Part shown: positions 1 through 11,201 of the stretch, piece by piece
Numbering within the stretch: the first letter of the stretch is position 1
Layout: each line of letters starts with the position of its first letter
NCBI GenBank assembly: GCA_009731375.1
Contig: BJOX01000010.1
Span: forward strand, 1,553,776 to 1,589,238
DNA from: Paulinella micropora
Lineage: Eukaryota > Cercozoa > Imbricatea > Euglyphida
DNA: 35,463 bases
Reading direction: 5' to 3'
Program-made: the position numbers and the translations under genes
The notes under the pieces: generated by a model
Told to the model about the DNA's origin: nothing
The model's input: the letters and a program-made list of their open reading frames with translations, nothing else
The model's database searches: none

Positions 1-9
1 GAGAAGCAC

Positions 10-88
<79 letters not shown>
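1..88 (+). repeat. 3' tail of a SINE copy followed by (ATT)n
   Basis: The first ten bases, gagaagcact, followed at once by a long ATT run, match the 3' end of the SINE copies near 23020 and 23460. The window therefore opens on the last bases of a SINE whose body lies to the left. The ATT run is the SINE tail or has expanded from it. Confidence 0.6.
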
Positions 89-90
<2 letters not shown>

Positions 91-155
91 GGCTAAACAG
101 GTACTGCTGCACTTTCAGAGCGCACTAGTACGACTGCCCCTGCTGGTACTATCAC

Positions 156-233
<78 letters not shown>

Positions 234-289
234 GGCTAAACAGGTACTGCTGCAACTTCAGTCCTCACTAGTACGACTGCACCTGCTGG

Positions 290-293
<4 letters not shown>
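91..293 (+). repeat. Two copies of a ~65-bp unit embedded in ATT repeats
   Basis: A unit beginning ggctaaacaggtactgctgc occurs at about 91-157 and again at about 234-293. Small differences separate the copies, and an ATT array lies between them. Both copies end in ctgctggtact and run into a new trinucleotide array (ATT, then ACT). No coding sense is apparent. They look like remnants of one short repeat duplicated along with the microsatellite. Confidence 0.6.
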
Positions 294-351
<58 letters not shown>

Positions 352-429
352 GTTCTGTTATTATTGTTATTATTATTATTACTATTATTATTATTATTAG
401 AATAATAATAATAATAATACTATATCTGA

Positions 430-1190
<761 letters not shown>

Positions 1191-1264
1191 ATAGGTATAT
1201 ACGCATATGTAAGCTTACACACGAACATGTGAACATGTATACGTAGATACACCATGCTATATGC

Positions 1265-1316
<52 letters not shown>

Positions 1317-1342
1317 ATACGTTGTTTGTTGCAATGATGCAG

Positions 1343-1526
1343 TCGGTAACCGCTGCAGTTCCAACCCATGCCAGGTAACATAATCATCTCTCTCTCTCTC
1401 TCTCTCTCACTCTCTCTCTCTCTCACACACACACAAACACAAACACTCCTCTATCTATCTATCTATATTTCTATCTGTTTTTTGTTGTGTTTGTGTGTTG
1501 TGAATGGAAGTTTTTTTTGCATGTAC

Positions 1527-1586
<60 letters not shown>

Positions 1587-2177
1587 GTGTATATGTATGT
1601 GTATATGTATGTGTATATGTACATGTATATGTATATGTATATGCGTTTGCAGAACGGAGGGCTGTGTAAGGATCAATCGGGCAGCTACACGTGCACTTGC
1701 CAAACGGGCTGGGAGGGGACAAACTGCCAAACGAGTAAGTATCAATACATACCTACATACATAGATACACGTCAATTGGTTGGGAGGGAACAAATTGCCA
1801 AACAAGTAAAATATACATGCATAATGACTATTTTGAATACATACACAAACGGGGTGGGAGGAAACAAACTGCCAAACGAGTAAAATATACGTGCATACTT
1901 ACTAATTTGCTTACATATATAAAGATATACACAGATACAAAGATACATAAATAGGAGGGATCAACCTGTCAAATGAGTAAACATAGATACACACATGCAC
2001 ACAGACATACATACATACATGCATAAATAGGAGGGATCAACCTGCCAAACGAGTAAATATACATGCATACTTACTTACAAATATACATACATGCATACAT
2101 GCATGCATACATACATATACATATACATATACATATAAGGCTTACATATACATATACACATACATATACATATACAC

Positions 2178-2242
<65 letters not shown>

Positions 2243-2496
2243 CATACATATACATATGCATACATATACACACACAGGTATACAGTACACAGTGTAAACT
2301 GCATGACCATACACATCTACGTCTGGCATATAAATGCGACCTACTGTGAAAAGAACCACTACAAGAATGGTGGGATCTCCATTTTCATGTCCATTTCCAT
2401 CTCCGACTACATCTATATCTACGTGTTTGATACATAGATACGAACGATTGCGGAAAGAGCGCATGCAAAAACGGCGGTACCTGTGTCGATGAGGTA

Positions 2497-2534
<38 letters not shown>

Positions 2535-2644
2535 GCATATACATATATTGTAAAATTCACACGATTATACAATAAACGGCGGTACCTGTGTCGATGAGGT
2601 AATACATATACATATACATATATATATATATATATACATATACG

Positions 2645-2684
<40 letters not shown>

Positions 2685-2738
2685 TTGTAAAATTCACACG
2701 ATTATACAATAAACGGCGGTACCTGTGTCGATGAGGTA

Positions 2739-2775
<37 letters not shown>

Positions 2776-2861
2776 CAAATATACATATACATATACATAT
2801 ACATATATTGTAAAATTCACACGATTATACAATAAACGGCGGTACCTGTGTCGATGAGGTA

Positions 2862-2898
<37 letters not shown>

Positions 2899-3079
2899 CA
2901 TATACATATACATATACATATATTGTAAAATTCACACGATTATACAATAAACGGCGGTAGCTGTGTCGATGAGGTAATACATATACATATACACATACAT
3001 AATATACATATACATATATTGTAAAATTCACACGATTATACAATAAACGGCGGTACCTGTGTCGATGAGTAATACATAC

Positions 3080-3128
<49 letters not shown>

Positions 3129-3182
3129 TTGTAAAATTCACACGATTATACAATAAATGGCGGTAGCTATGTCGATGAGGTA

Positions 3183-3222
<40 letters not shown>

Positions 3223-3223
3223 G

Positions 3224-3266
<43 letters not shown>

Positions 3267-3333
3267 GTACATATACATATATTATAAAATACACACTATT
3301 ATACAAGATATGGCGATACCTGTGTCAATAAGG

Positions 3334-3365
<32 letters not shown>

Positions 3366-3545
3366 TATACATATACATATACATATACATATACGAACTA
3401 GTAAACGGATATCACTGCAGCTGCCCAACCAGCTATGCAGGCTACATATACATATACATCTTCCACTATACATTATACATTACATATCTACAGTATACAT
3501 ATAAGTATTAGGTACATGTGTACCATTGCAGCTGTCCAACCAGCC

Positions 3546-3582
<37 letters not shown>

Positions 3583-4157
3583 GACATAGACATAGACATA
3601 GACATATACATAGATAATACATAATACATTATACATATCCGTATATGTATTAGGTAAATGGATACCACTGCAACTGCCCAACCGGCTATGCAGGCTTATA
3701 TATATACATATACATAAACATATGCATTACACATTACACACACACACACATTATACATACGTATATTAGGTAAATGGCTATTACTGTAAGTGCCCAACCG
3801 GCTATGCAGGCTTTTTCTGCCAGATCCAACAACAAGGTACATGCATACAATACATAAAATACATACATATATACATTACATACATACATACATGCATAAC
3901 CCGCTTCTTGACTCATAGCTTCCTTACTCATGCATAGATACTTGCATATATATATATATACATATGTGTGTATACGATATATTATATATGTATATATATA
4001 TATATAACTTGTAGGTTACATTTACATGTATATGTATATCTATTTATCTGTCTAGCTCCGTATGGCTTTTTCGAAAGTGGCACCTGCAAAGAGAACGGCA
4101 TGAACGTGATTGCCTCTATGGAAGCATGCGATGTCGCTGCGACGGTATATCCGTGCA

Positions 4158-4190
<33 letters not shown>

Positions 4191-4417
4191 GTCTATCTAT
4201 CTATCTGTCTATCTATCTATCTGTCTGTCTGTCCGTCTGTCTGTCTGTCTGTCTGTCTATCCATCAATCCGTCCATCCGTCGGTCCATCCATCAATTCAC
4301 TGATCCATGCACGTATTAATATGCACTTATCCTCTCCGCCTGTTGGATCGGTAAGCTTATCTATCTGTCTATCTATCTATCTATCTATCTATCTACCTTC
4401 CTACCTATATTATCTAC

Positions 4418-4461
<44 letters not shown>

Positions 4462-5150
4462 CTCTTTACATCTAGTCTCTGGGACTGTCCGACACTACTG
4501 CAGCCACCAGCACGGGAACACCTCGTCCAGAAGGCTGCTACTGGCAGGTTTCGTTGTCTGCCCTGTACTACGCCACCAACGCCGCCAACGTGGGTATGTA
4601 TCTAACTATCGATCTATCGATCTATGTAACGAATCTCAGAAGTACAAATTATTTTCTCCAAATTTTGAAGGAAATTACGGTCAAAATTTTGCCCGTGCTA
4701 AGCATCGACCACATATGTACGTGTGTGCCTTGTAGGTCTCGGGGCCCAGCAGGGAGTGCGTCATCAGATCTGCGCGGCAGCAGGTTAGCCAAAACATACT
4801 CACACCTATGTATATTTGTATATATAAAGCACAACTTTCCCGGTAAAAGGACATAGACAATTCATCTCAGCACAGATGCATATACCAAAGTTAGACATAT
4901 CCAAATCTTTCCAAGTATTTCTGCTTCCTATCTTGATAAGTCGCTGATATGTCACATGGGACCATTTCTTAAATCTAACAAAGATTTTGACCATAATGTT
5001 ACAGTCCAGAGCATTGTCGTCATTAATCAACTGTGTACGTGAGCAGTTGTGACCGGTTGTGCTGCGTCGAACCCGTGCGCCAACGGACAGTGCAAAGACG
5101 GCTCGAACGGCGTCACGTGTGTCTGTGATCAGGTTTTGAATGATTGATTA

Positions 5151-5228
<78 letters not shown>

Positions 5229-6242
5229 GCACATCTTGTCTGCGCAAACCGCTTTGGCTGATTCTTACACATTGCTGCATGCATCACATCAGATTGACCT
5301 AACCGTCACCACTATCACGTTTTCTTTTGCCATGTTTGTCCCTCGTGCGTAAAAAAGCCAAAATAAGAGACGGCAGGCCAAGATGCAAGAAATTTCAGGA
5401 AAACCACTGCAAATCCCGCAAGAGTTCTGCTGCCTTCCCCTGCCGTCTGCATTGTGGATTTTCTTTCTTAGGGTTGGTCAGGCACTGCCTGTAACATCAA
5501 AGCCGTCACCACTGCAGCGCCCGTAACGACAGCTTTGATCGTGGAGGGTAAGCCAGCATGTAAATCGATCGACGCAGACTGCTCGGCCCACGAAGATTGC
5601 TGCTCGGGCAAATGCAAGCGCAGTAAATGCGCGGCCACCAATATTTGCCGCACCCAAGGCCAGACTTGCGATGTGGTCTCGGGCTGTTGTGAGGGCTTCT
5701 GCAAGGATAATATTTGCGTCGAAGAAATCACCACCACCGAAGAGCCAACAACAACAACTGTGGCCCTGCTGGACGTGTGCACCGGGATCAACGGAGGCTG
5801 CTTGAAAAACAGTCAGTGCTGCTCTGGCAATTGCCGCAGATTGCTGTGCGCAAACTCCAACGTGTGTCGTAACATGGGGGAAACCTGCGATTCGAACTCT
5901 CCTTGCTGCTTCGGCTTCTGTGAAGGAAACATTTGTGTTCCAATGACTACTACCACCACTACGACTCCGGAGCCAACTTGCGCGGGAATCGGCACGACTT
6001 GCAACAACAACAATCAGTGTTGCTCAGGAAAGTGTAATGGTAAAACTGCACTATGCCAAGCAAATATTTTTGCCGCAAGCGCCTTGATTTCTGACGCTAC
6101 AACGACTACATCGACGACGACCACGACGACCACAACCACATCCCCGACCACGACGACCACAACCACATCGCCCTCGACCACGACGACCACGACCACCACT
6201 GCCAAGGCTGCCAAGAACGGTGGCAAACCGAAGGGAATCTGA
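1343..6242 (+). CDS. EGF / GCY-domain / cystine-knot protein, 3' part of a nine-exon gene
   Basis: Probable secreted or surface adhesion/matrix protein. Exons by eye are 1343-1374, 1653-1734, 2438-2493, 3770-3836, 4056-4144, 4476-4593, 4736-4783, 5047-5132 and 5472-6242. All introns are GT-AG and every phase matches, giving about 448 codons. In order: an EGF module (exons 1-2; NGGLC and [12 protein letters not shown] visible); a second EGF (exons 3-4; CKNGGTC and [12 protein letters not shown]); a Cys-rich domain over exons 5-7 (SGTC, EACDVAA, GCYW, LYYATN, RHQIC), which I recall from secreted algal and protist proteins; a third EGF (exons 8-9; [15 protein letters not shown]); five cystine-knot modules; and a Thr-rich tail ending at TGA 6242. 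The domains are mostly bounded by phase-1 introns, typical of shuffled modules. The first visible exon is only 32 nt, so the start codon and any signal peptide lie upstream or outside the window. No C-terminal membrane segment is visible. Confidence 0.82.
1375..1652 (+). repeat. Intron 1: CT/CA and TATATG microsatellites
   Basis: Almost the whole intron is repeat: CT then CA at about 1388-1435, and a TATATG/TATGTG array at about 1520-1645 running to within a few bases of the acceptor tttgcag. There is no ordinary polypyrimidine tract. Confidence 0.8.
1735..2437 (+). repeat. Intron 2: decayed copies of the exon-2 3' edge, then a TATACA array
   Basis: The exon-2 end plus its splice donor (gggaggggacaaactgcc, caaacgagtaag) recurs four times downstream, at about 1778-1812, 1851-1887, 1953-1983 and 2029-2060. 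Each copy carries substitutions and is followed by TACATA-type repeat. A TATACA array fills about 2085-2270. Copies keep the GT donor (cgagtaaa, tgagtaaa) but lack the upstream acceptor, so they are not complete exons. Confidence 0.8.
2494..3340 (+). repeat. Intron 3, left part: seven tandem copies of the exon-3 3' edge
   Basis: The last 23 nt of exon 3 plus the donor (acggcggtacctgtgtcgat, gaggtaatac) recur at about 2576, 2713, 2836, 2951, 3047, 3157 and 3309. Spacing is 96-152 bp and varies with the length of an intervening TATACA array. The first six copies share a leader, attgtaaaattcacacgatt, which is absent from the true exon. Changes accumulate with distance, and the last copy is the most altered. 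The donor GT is retained but no acceptor precedes the copies. Confidence 0.88.
3394..3769 (+). repeat. Intron 3, right part: three decayed copies of the exon-4 5' edge
   Basis: The acceptor and start of exon 4 (gtattaggtaaatggctatt) recur upstream of the real exon at about 3394-3445, 3506-3548 and 3649-3700. Each still reads roughly as the second half of an EGF module ([16 protein letters not shown]). None has a usable donor before it dissolves into TATACA sequence. The real copy at 3770 continues through FFCQ to a donor. Confidence 0.82.
4145..4475 (+). repeat. Intron 5: TATC/TCTG/CT microsatellite
   Basis: ATCT, CTGT and CCAT tetranucleotide runs occupy about 4157-4300. A further ATCT run and a CT run occupy 4350-4450. 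The CT run doubles as the polypyrimidine tract of the exon-6 acceptor at 4474-4475. Confidence 0.85.
5133..5471 (+). repeat. Intron 8 with an ATCT array
   Basis: An ATCT array of about 19 units fills 5151-5228. The remaining 240 bp is unique intron sequence with no sign of a further exon. Confidence 0.75.
5472..6242 (+). CDS. Terminal exon: end of EGF 3, five cystine-knot modules, Thr-rich tail
   Basis: This is the 771-nt last exon of the EGF gene, opened by the acceptor ttctttcttag. After GWSGTAC closes the EGF there are five six-Cys modules with spacing C-x6-C-x5-CC-x3-C-x4-C (x6 in the last), at about 5560-5637, 5647-5715, 5779-5847, 5866-5934 and 5980-6057. Modules 1 and 3 resemble each other, as do 2 and 4, so an A-B pair was duplicated. 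Thr-rich linkers separate the pairs. The C-terminus is about 30 Thr with interspersed Ser and Pro, then a short Lys/Gly-rich end, as expected for an O-glycosylated stalk. The spacing is that of inhibitor-cystine-knot folds, which also occur in many non-toxin extracellular proteins. Nothing here indicates a toxin. Confidence 0.85.
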   Translation, partial: GWSGTACNIKAVTTAAPVTTALIVEGKPACKSIDADCSAHEDCCSGKCKRSKCAATNICRTQGQTCDVVSGCCEGFCKDNICVEEITTTEEPTTTTVALLDVCTGINGGCLKNSQCCSGNCRRLLCANSNVCRNMGETCDSNSPCCFGFCEGNICVPMTTTTTTTPEPTCAGIGTTCNNNNQCCSGKCNGKTALCQANIFAASALISDATTTTSTTTTTTTTTSPTTTTTTTSPSTTTTTTTTAKAAKNGGKPKGI

Positions 6243-7334
6243 TCGGGATCAACGACAATCGAAGTTAAAGTACACTGAAGTGGTGTACTTGAGACTATAA
6301 TACTGATCACAGTATGTAACGCAGTAGTAGGATCGTCTGGTGTAGTATCAACTGGTGAATATTACTCAAAAAAAAACTCATCGATATTTTAGGAAAGAAC
6401 AATCATCTTTCTCCAGTTTTTGATTGTTCAACTTAGGCGCGTGTTGTTGTTTATTGTGGTGACTTTGTCGCAACACTGTCGGACACATCCACAGGCTCGT
6501 TCATGACCAAAATATAGTCTTTACCATAATGACAAGAATTACGATCCACTTTTTGTACGATCTCCACTGGAGTGGACTGAATCCGCTTGAGTGGATGGGA
6601 TTGTGCAGAAATTAATTATAAGAAAGTCAAGTGTGCAACAAGTTTGTTGTCTTCTAGGCAAATGTTTGATAATATGTGAGTTTGTATACAACTCTTCAAG
6701 TAGGCAGATACAACGAACTCTTATTTAGAACACTATGGCTGCTTTGAGTCCTGACTCTGTGAGAGCAGGTGAAATACCAGTAAATAGTAGAGATGTCACT
6801 TCGTTTATTTACGTAATTTCGAATGCTTTGCAGGCTTGGATGCAACTTACGATCAAGTGTAGAATGTAGATTGTGAGGTCTCCAGTTCTCAAACGGATAG
6901 TGTCTGTCTGTTTCGAGTTAATAGTTATAAACTGATACTGTCGGGTTGGTGAACTCGAAAACCAAATTTACTCATGATTTGGGAGGCCTAGGCAAAAATG
7001 ACTGGGAACGGCGAAAATGACAGTCAAACATTGCGTTTCCGTCCCTTGTCCACAAATTTACCGTAACGTGCGTGTTTCACGTGAAATCGGGAAATGTAAC
7101 TCTTGACTAGCCTCCTGAGTGTGAGGAAATGAGTGTGAGGAAATTGCCAACCGGCATTCAGATGAATATACATACGGCTGTCATTTGATCATTTGATCTC
7201 AACTTGAAATATTATTGTGGACATTCAAGTAGCAAAACATTCAACTTTGATCTCATCATTCTCCATCAGTCTAAGTGATACGACAAATCTGAAGCCAGCA
7301 TTGGAAAGCTTAGTACAAGAGCTTTCCAACTGTG
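6243..7334. other. Non-coding stretch, 3' flank of the EGF gene and left flank of the transposon
   Basis: No open frame with domain character is present. The first few hundred bases probably include the 3' UTR, but I see no clear AATAAA close to the stop. About 7212-7334 is similar in reverse complement to 14121-14215 beyond the other end of the transposon (both contain tgtggacattcaa), so part of this flank may belong to the element. Confidence 0.5.
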
Positions 7335-7363
7335 CATATGTAGGTTCTAGTGGTCGGTAGAAT
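7335..7363 (+). repeat. Left terminal inverted repeat of the DNA transposon
   Basis: The sequence is catatgtaggttct followed by agtggtcggtagaat. It matches the right end of the small element at 19410-19439 exactly over the core, and the right end of this element with a short insertion. Similarity to the small element continues inward to about 7880 (reverse complement of 18925-19439). Confidence 0.75.
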
Positions 7364-7960
7364 CATTAAATATTTCGCAGCGAGTAATCTCATTCAATAT
7401 TCAAAATTTTGAGATGCTGTCTGCGCAGAATTCAATGTTTTTAGTGGGAATGGTCTGCGGCATGTTTAGTTTTTCAGTTCATATAAGCTATTGCTGTGAT
7501 CTGGGGGTATGTTCTGAATCTCGACAAACTAGTTTTCGATCAATGTTTTCCTGGTTTTTGTTTTATATCGTACATCTCTGCAAAAACCCTCTGGCAGGGT
7601 TGCTCAACATAACATTTGAATTTATTTGTGCACTTGTGCGTAAAAATGAGTGCAGAGTGCATCATGCAAAGAGCATTTTTCAGTTAAAAACACCATATTT
7701 GCTATGTCGTGAAATGTGAAAATTGAAGTAGATAATAAGGATTTCAAGAAAGCCGCAGACCAAGTTTTCTGATGAAAACACTTGTGTCATGCTTGCTTTT
7801 GCTTGAAACAACGTGGTTTGAACACACACTCGCTGTGAACAGATGGACCTCCGACATGAAACTGGTGCCGCGGGCCCGTTAGCATATGCGGCATTTCATA
7901 ACATAAAAACGCTATCAGTAGCGGAAAAAGCGGCAATAAATTCCGACTTGGCGAAAATCG

Positions 7961-10900
7961 ATGGTGAAAAAAAAGACAAGGTTGAACCAAAAGGCTCCTA
8001 TCAAGCGATCCTACCTACGAAAAAATGAAAAAAAGACAGCAGCGGGTAGAGCACTGCTTGCCCAGCAAAAATCTCTATCCGCTGTAAAAGCAGCACACCT
8101 ACAACAGAAGTAAGCCCCTTTTTCTTAACACCAATTTCTTTGAATTTTAGTGCTTGTTTTCGTTTGTTTAGTATACATACATCATATTTTCTGTGCCTGT
8201 TATGTAGCAGAATGATTCAGACTGCCTCCAGAAATGTTCAGAGACAATTAGGTGAGTGCCTGCATGCTGTTTCCATCTGTTTTGTGTGTGTTTCTGTTTC
8301 TGTTTGTATGTTGGAACTGTGTGGGAGTAGAGTGTGTGTGTGTTGTGTGTGATCTATTTTTCTTGCATGTAACAGCTGTAATGTATTGCTTATGTGTCTT
8401 CTCTTGTTTCCCCTCTATAGTTGCTGAGCTGGAGGCCAAAGGTATAGCAGTCGAGTTGCAACAACGGGGCCCTTCTGTCATCATCGCTGGTGCTCGGAAC
8501 GATGACAAGCTGGAGGCCACTGTCATGGTCAGTTTTCATTTCATTTCATGGAAACATGTTTATGTATGTCTTCTGTGCATTATGTTTGCATTTATGCATT
8601 GCTTTCTGCAGGTACGGCTTGTTTTCCTGCCTTTGTCTGCTGGTAAGGTGTAAGCTTATGTGGGTGTTTGTACATATTTTTGCTTGCTTGTGGCAGGAAC
8701 CATTCACGCCTGTGAGGGGGAGACCAGCCAGAAGTGTAGACGACTCCTCCCGCACACTAGCCAGAAGATTTAATGTAGATGACTCCTCACCCTTTGACCC
8801 TGCTGACATACGCACACACCTTTCAATTCTCTCACCTCAACCTTCACACATACACACCAAACCGTCATTACAAGTCACACGTCATATCACTTCTCCACTT
8901 GCTGGTAGTAATTTTGTTCAGTTTGAAACTAACAAACATGTGGGGGTGTTGTCATACGCCCCCAAGATGAAGAAAGCATACAGTGAGTTGAACGAGAGAG
9001 GAAAGAGAAATATAAGAGCAGACGTGAGAGTCATGCAGGATGCTTTTGCACAACACCTTGCGGATAGGGCAGGGGTAGAGGTAGACTTTGTGTGCAAGGA
9101 GTGGTGGAGATGGGCGGAGAAGAACTATGACTTGTCACATACAATAGGAGGTAAAAATAGTGAGCCGCAAAAACAACTTCTCTCTCTTCTTCTCTTTGCG
9201 GACAATGATAGCATTAGTCAAACAGTGTTGCAAAAGCTTAAGTCCAAAGGTTTGCTAAGTGGCAACATACCTTTTGACAAGTTTTCTGAGGTCAGGAAGG
9301 AGCTAGGCACCGCGGTTGAGGCCACCTTTGACATGAAGCCGACCTTCGACGAATGTCAGGCTTCAAAACAGGTGCCTCGAGAGGTGAAGCTATGCCCGCG
9401 AAAGGTCTTGCGTTGGGTATGCAAAACCTATCAGATTTCAGAGTCCACCGTAAATGTTCTCGTTCAGGCTGATGGCAGATCCATCAGCAAGAATAAAACA
9501 AGTACGTTGTGGGTTATGAGAATCATACCGCAGGATAAAGACCTAAGAAGGAAATTCAAAGCTACAGATTTTGTTTTCCCTTTTGCTCTGACCCCTGAAG
9601 GTGACAGCTATCAAGCGTTAGCAAGTTGCACATTCAGGCATGACCTTCAACTGCTCCAGGAGCAAGGGGATCTGTATAACGCCGACGGCAGGCCTTTGGC
9701 TCACCATGGCTATGCAGATCCTCATGTCCTACATCGGTCTTATATTTTTTGGTTAGGGGGCGATTTGAAGTTCTTGGCCACAGTCGCCGGGCACGGGACA
9801 GGTAGTTTTAGAGGAAAGCACCCATGCATCTATTGCCTGGTGACCAAAGGCCCGGAACTTCAAGACACACTCACATCCTACCCCATCATGACCGATGCTG
9901 ACAAGTGTCAGCACCCGGCCATGGATGACAGAGTAGATTTATTTCCATTCATACCTTTGCGCCGACGCCTTCCTGACTCGCTGCATTTCTTCATCCGCGT
10001 ACAGAATAGGTTTCTAAACCATCTCATCAACGAGGCCTTACACGGTGAGTTGTGGGGCCGCGCCCGCGACGACCCCGTATTGGCTGAGAAGATAGAGTGG
10101 GGTAAAGATAAGCATCAGGAAGTTTTAATGAGAATCAAAAGCGAACTCAAGAAAGGTGGACTGTATTGGTGGTTCGGGCCTAAGGGCCAAGGAGAGACTC
10201 AGGGAACATGTAACTTTAAGTGGAAAGAGCTAAGTGGTGACATGGCGAGGAAGCTAGCAAGGAAGGTTAAAGAGGGAGTGATAGACTTAGGTGAGATACT
10301 GAAGAATCCCGAAAGAGGAGAGGAGTTGAAAAAGGTATGGGTGGAGTGGTACGGGTTGTGGTTAGTCTTTCATAAAGGAGAGGGGCTGCCGGTAGAGGAA
10401 TTAGCATCTCATCAGGCCGCCATGCGCCGCTTCTTTCATACCCTTACTTTTCCCAGAGGGCGGGCGCCGAATGATGTAGATGAAGAGGATCCGAAAGATA
10501 GGAGGGCTAGGTTACCTATTCTATCACCTGCATTCATCACCGTCTACATCCACATTTTCATCAATCATGCCTATGAGCTACTGCCACTCACCCCTCATAT
10601 CTCCTTCATAGACTACAACACTCAGGCCATCGAACACTACAACGGCAAGCATAAGCGCGCTCATTTCTCGTGCTCGAGCAGACGCTGGACAGATGATGTC
10701 GAGTGTCTGCTCCAGCACTGGAGAGCTCGCTTAAACCCGTTGTGTGATGTGTGGGCCGAGAGTGAGAAGTATGTGAAGTGTAGTATAGGGTGCGGTAGCT
10801 CGTATGCAGCTTCTCGGCCTTCTTGGATAAGAAAGCATGAGGAGATATGTGTTGGTGTAGATGGGCTGGAATATGGCAGGTTTGATGAGATATGTCCTGG

Positions 10901-11024
10901 TGATGTAGACGCTTGGATCCATAAGCTAAGCCAACCGGAGCCATCCGTTTTCACCGGACACGTGCAAACTGCCTTCGCTCCTTCTCCTCCTCTTCCTCTT
11001 TCTTCTTCTTCTTCTTCTTCTTCT

Positions 11025-11071
<47 letters not shown>

Positions 11072-11201
11072 TTCTTCTTCTTCTTCTTCGAAGAGGAAGA
11101 AGAAAGGAGGAAGGGGAAACAAGCAGAAGAAGAAACAGAAGCGTGCAGATGATGACGACTGGATTCCTCGTACCGCTCCGCGTCTGGGCGGTGGATCATA
11201 A
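7961..11201 (+). CDS. Putative transposase, five exons, 946 aa
   Basis: Exons by eye are 7961-8109, 8208-8251, 8421-8527, 8612-8647 and 8697-11201. All introns are GT-AG and phases match (2, 1, 0, 0). The first 49 residues are Lys/Arg-rich. I chose ATG 7961 because its frame runs cleanly into the donor gtaagc; the upstream ATG 7843 lies in another frame that ends at TGA, and that frame is not conserved in the related small element. The core contains WLGGDLKFL (about residue 465), a CIYC pair (about 490) and LPDSLHFFIRV. Near the C-terminus (about 807-830) is a Cys/His cluster of zinc-finger type, KCSIGCG...HEEIC. Then come about 38 Ser encoded by a TTC/TTCTTC array, a Lys-rich patch and an acidic end. 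GGD-KFL plus CxxC resembles large transposon proteins of aquatic eukaryotes, but I cannot name the family or fix the catalytic triad. Its place inside inverted ends supports a transposase role. Confidence 0.75.
10999..11088 (+). repeat. TTC microsatellite inside the transposase reading frame
   Basis: About 90 bases of TTC/TTCTTC, with two CCT interruptions, encode a serine tract in frame near the C-terminus. The array is pure enough to be length-variable, but any length change in triplets keeps the frame open. Confidence 0.85.

Noticed and set aside
2494-3340. CRISPR-like array (regular ~40-60 bp repeats with spacers)
   Set aside because: The repeats are exon fragments with a splice donor and the spacers are all TATACA microsatellite of varying length, in an intron of a eukaryotic gene.
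5560-6057. Cystine-knot modules as a toxin gene
   Set aside because: The modules are fused to EGF domains and a Thr-rich tail in one large protein; there is no short secreted precursor or cleavage arrangement.
7414-7719. 101-codon ORF near the left end of the DNA transposon
   Set aside because: The matching end of the small element (18925-19439, reverse complement) has indels that break the frame, so it is terminal non-coding sequence.
7843-8028. ATG at 7843 (MDLRHETGAAG) as the transposase start
   Set aside because: The frame ends at TGA before the exon-1 donor, and the matching region in the small element is frame-broken. The frame from 7961 runs into the donor in phase.
8490-11201. Uninterrupted 903-codon frame starting at 8490 as the transposase start
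   Set aside because: The first 69 codons run through two introns with good donors and acceptors (8528-8611, 8648-8696). The spliced model from 7961 keeps frame across five exons and has a more natural N-terminus.
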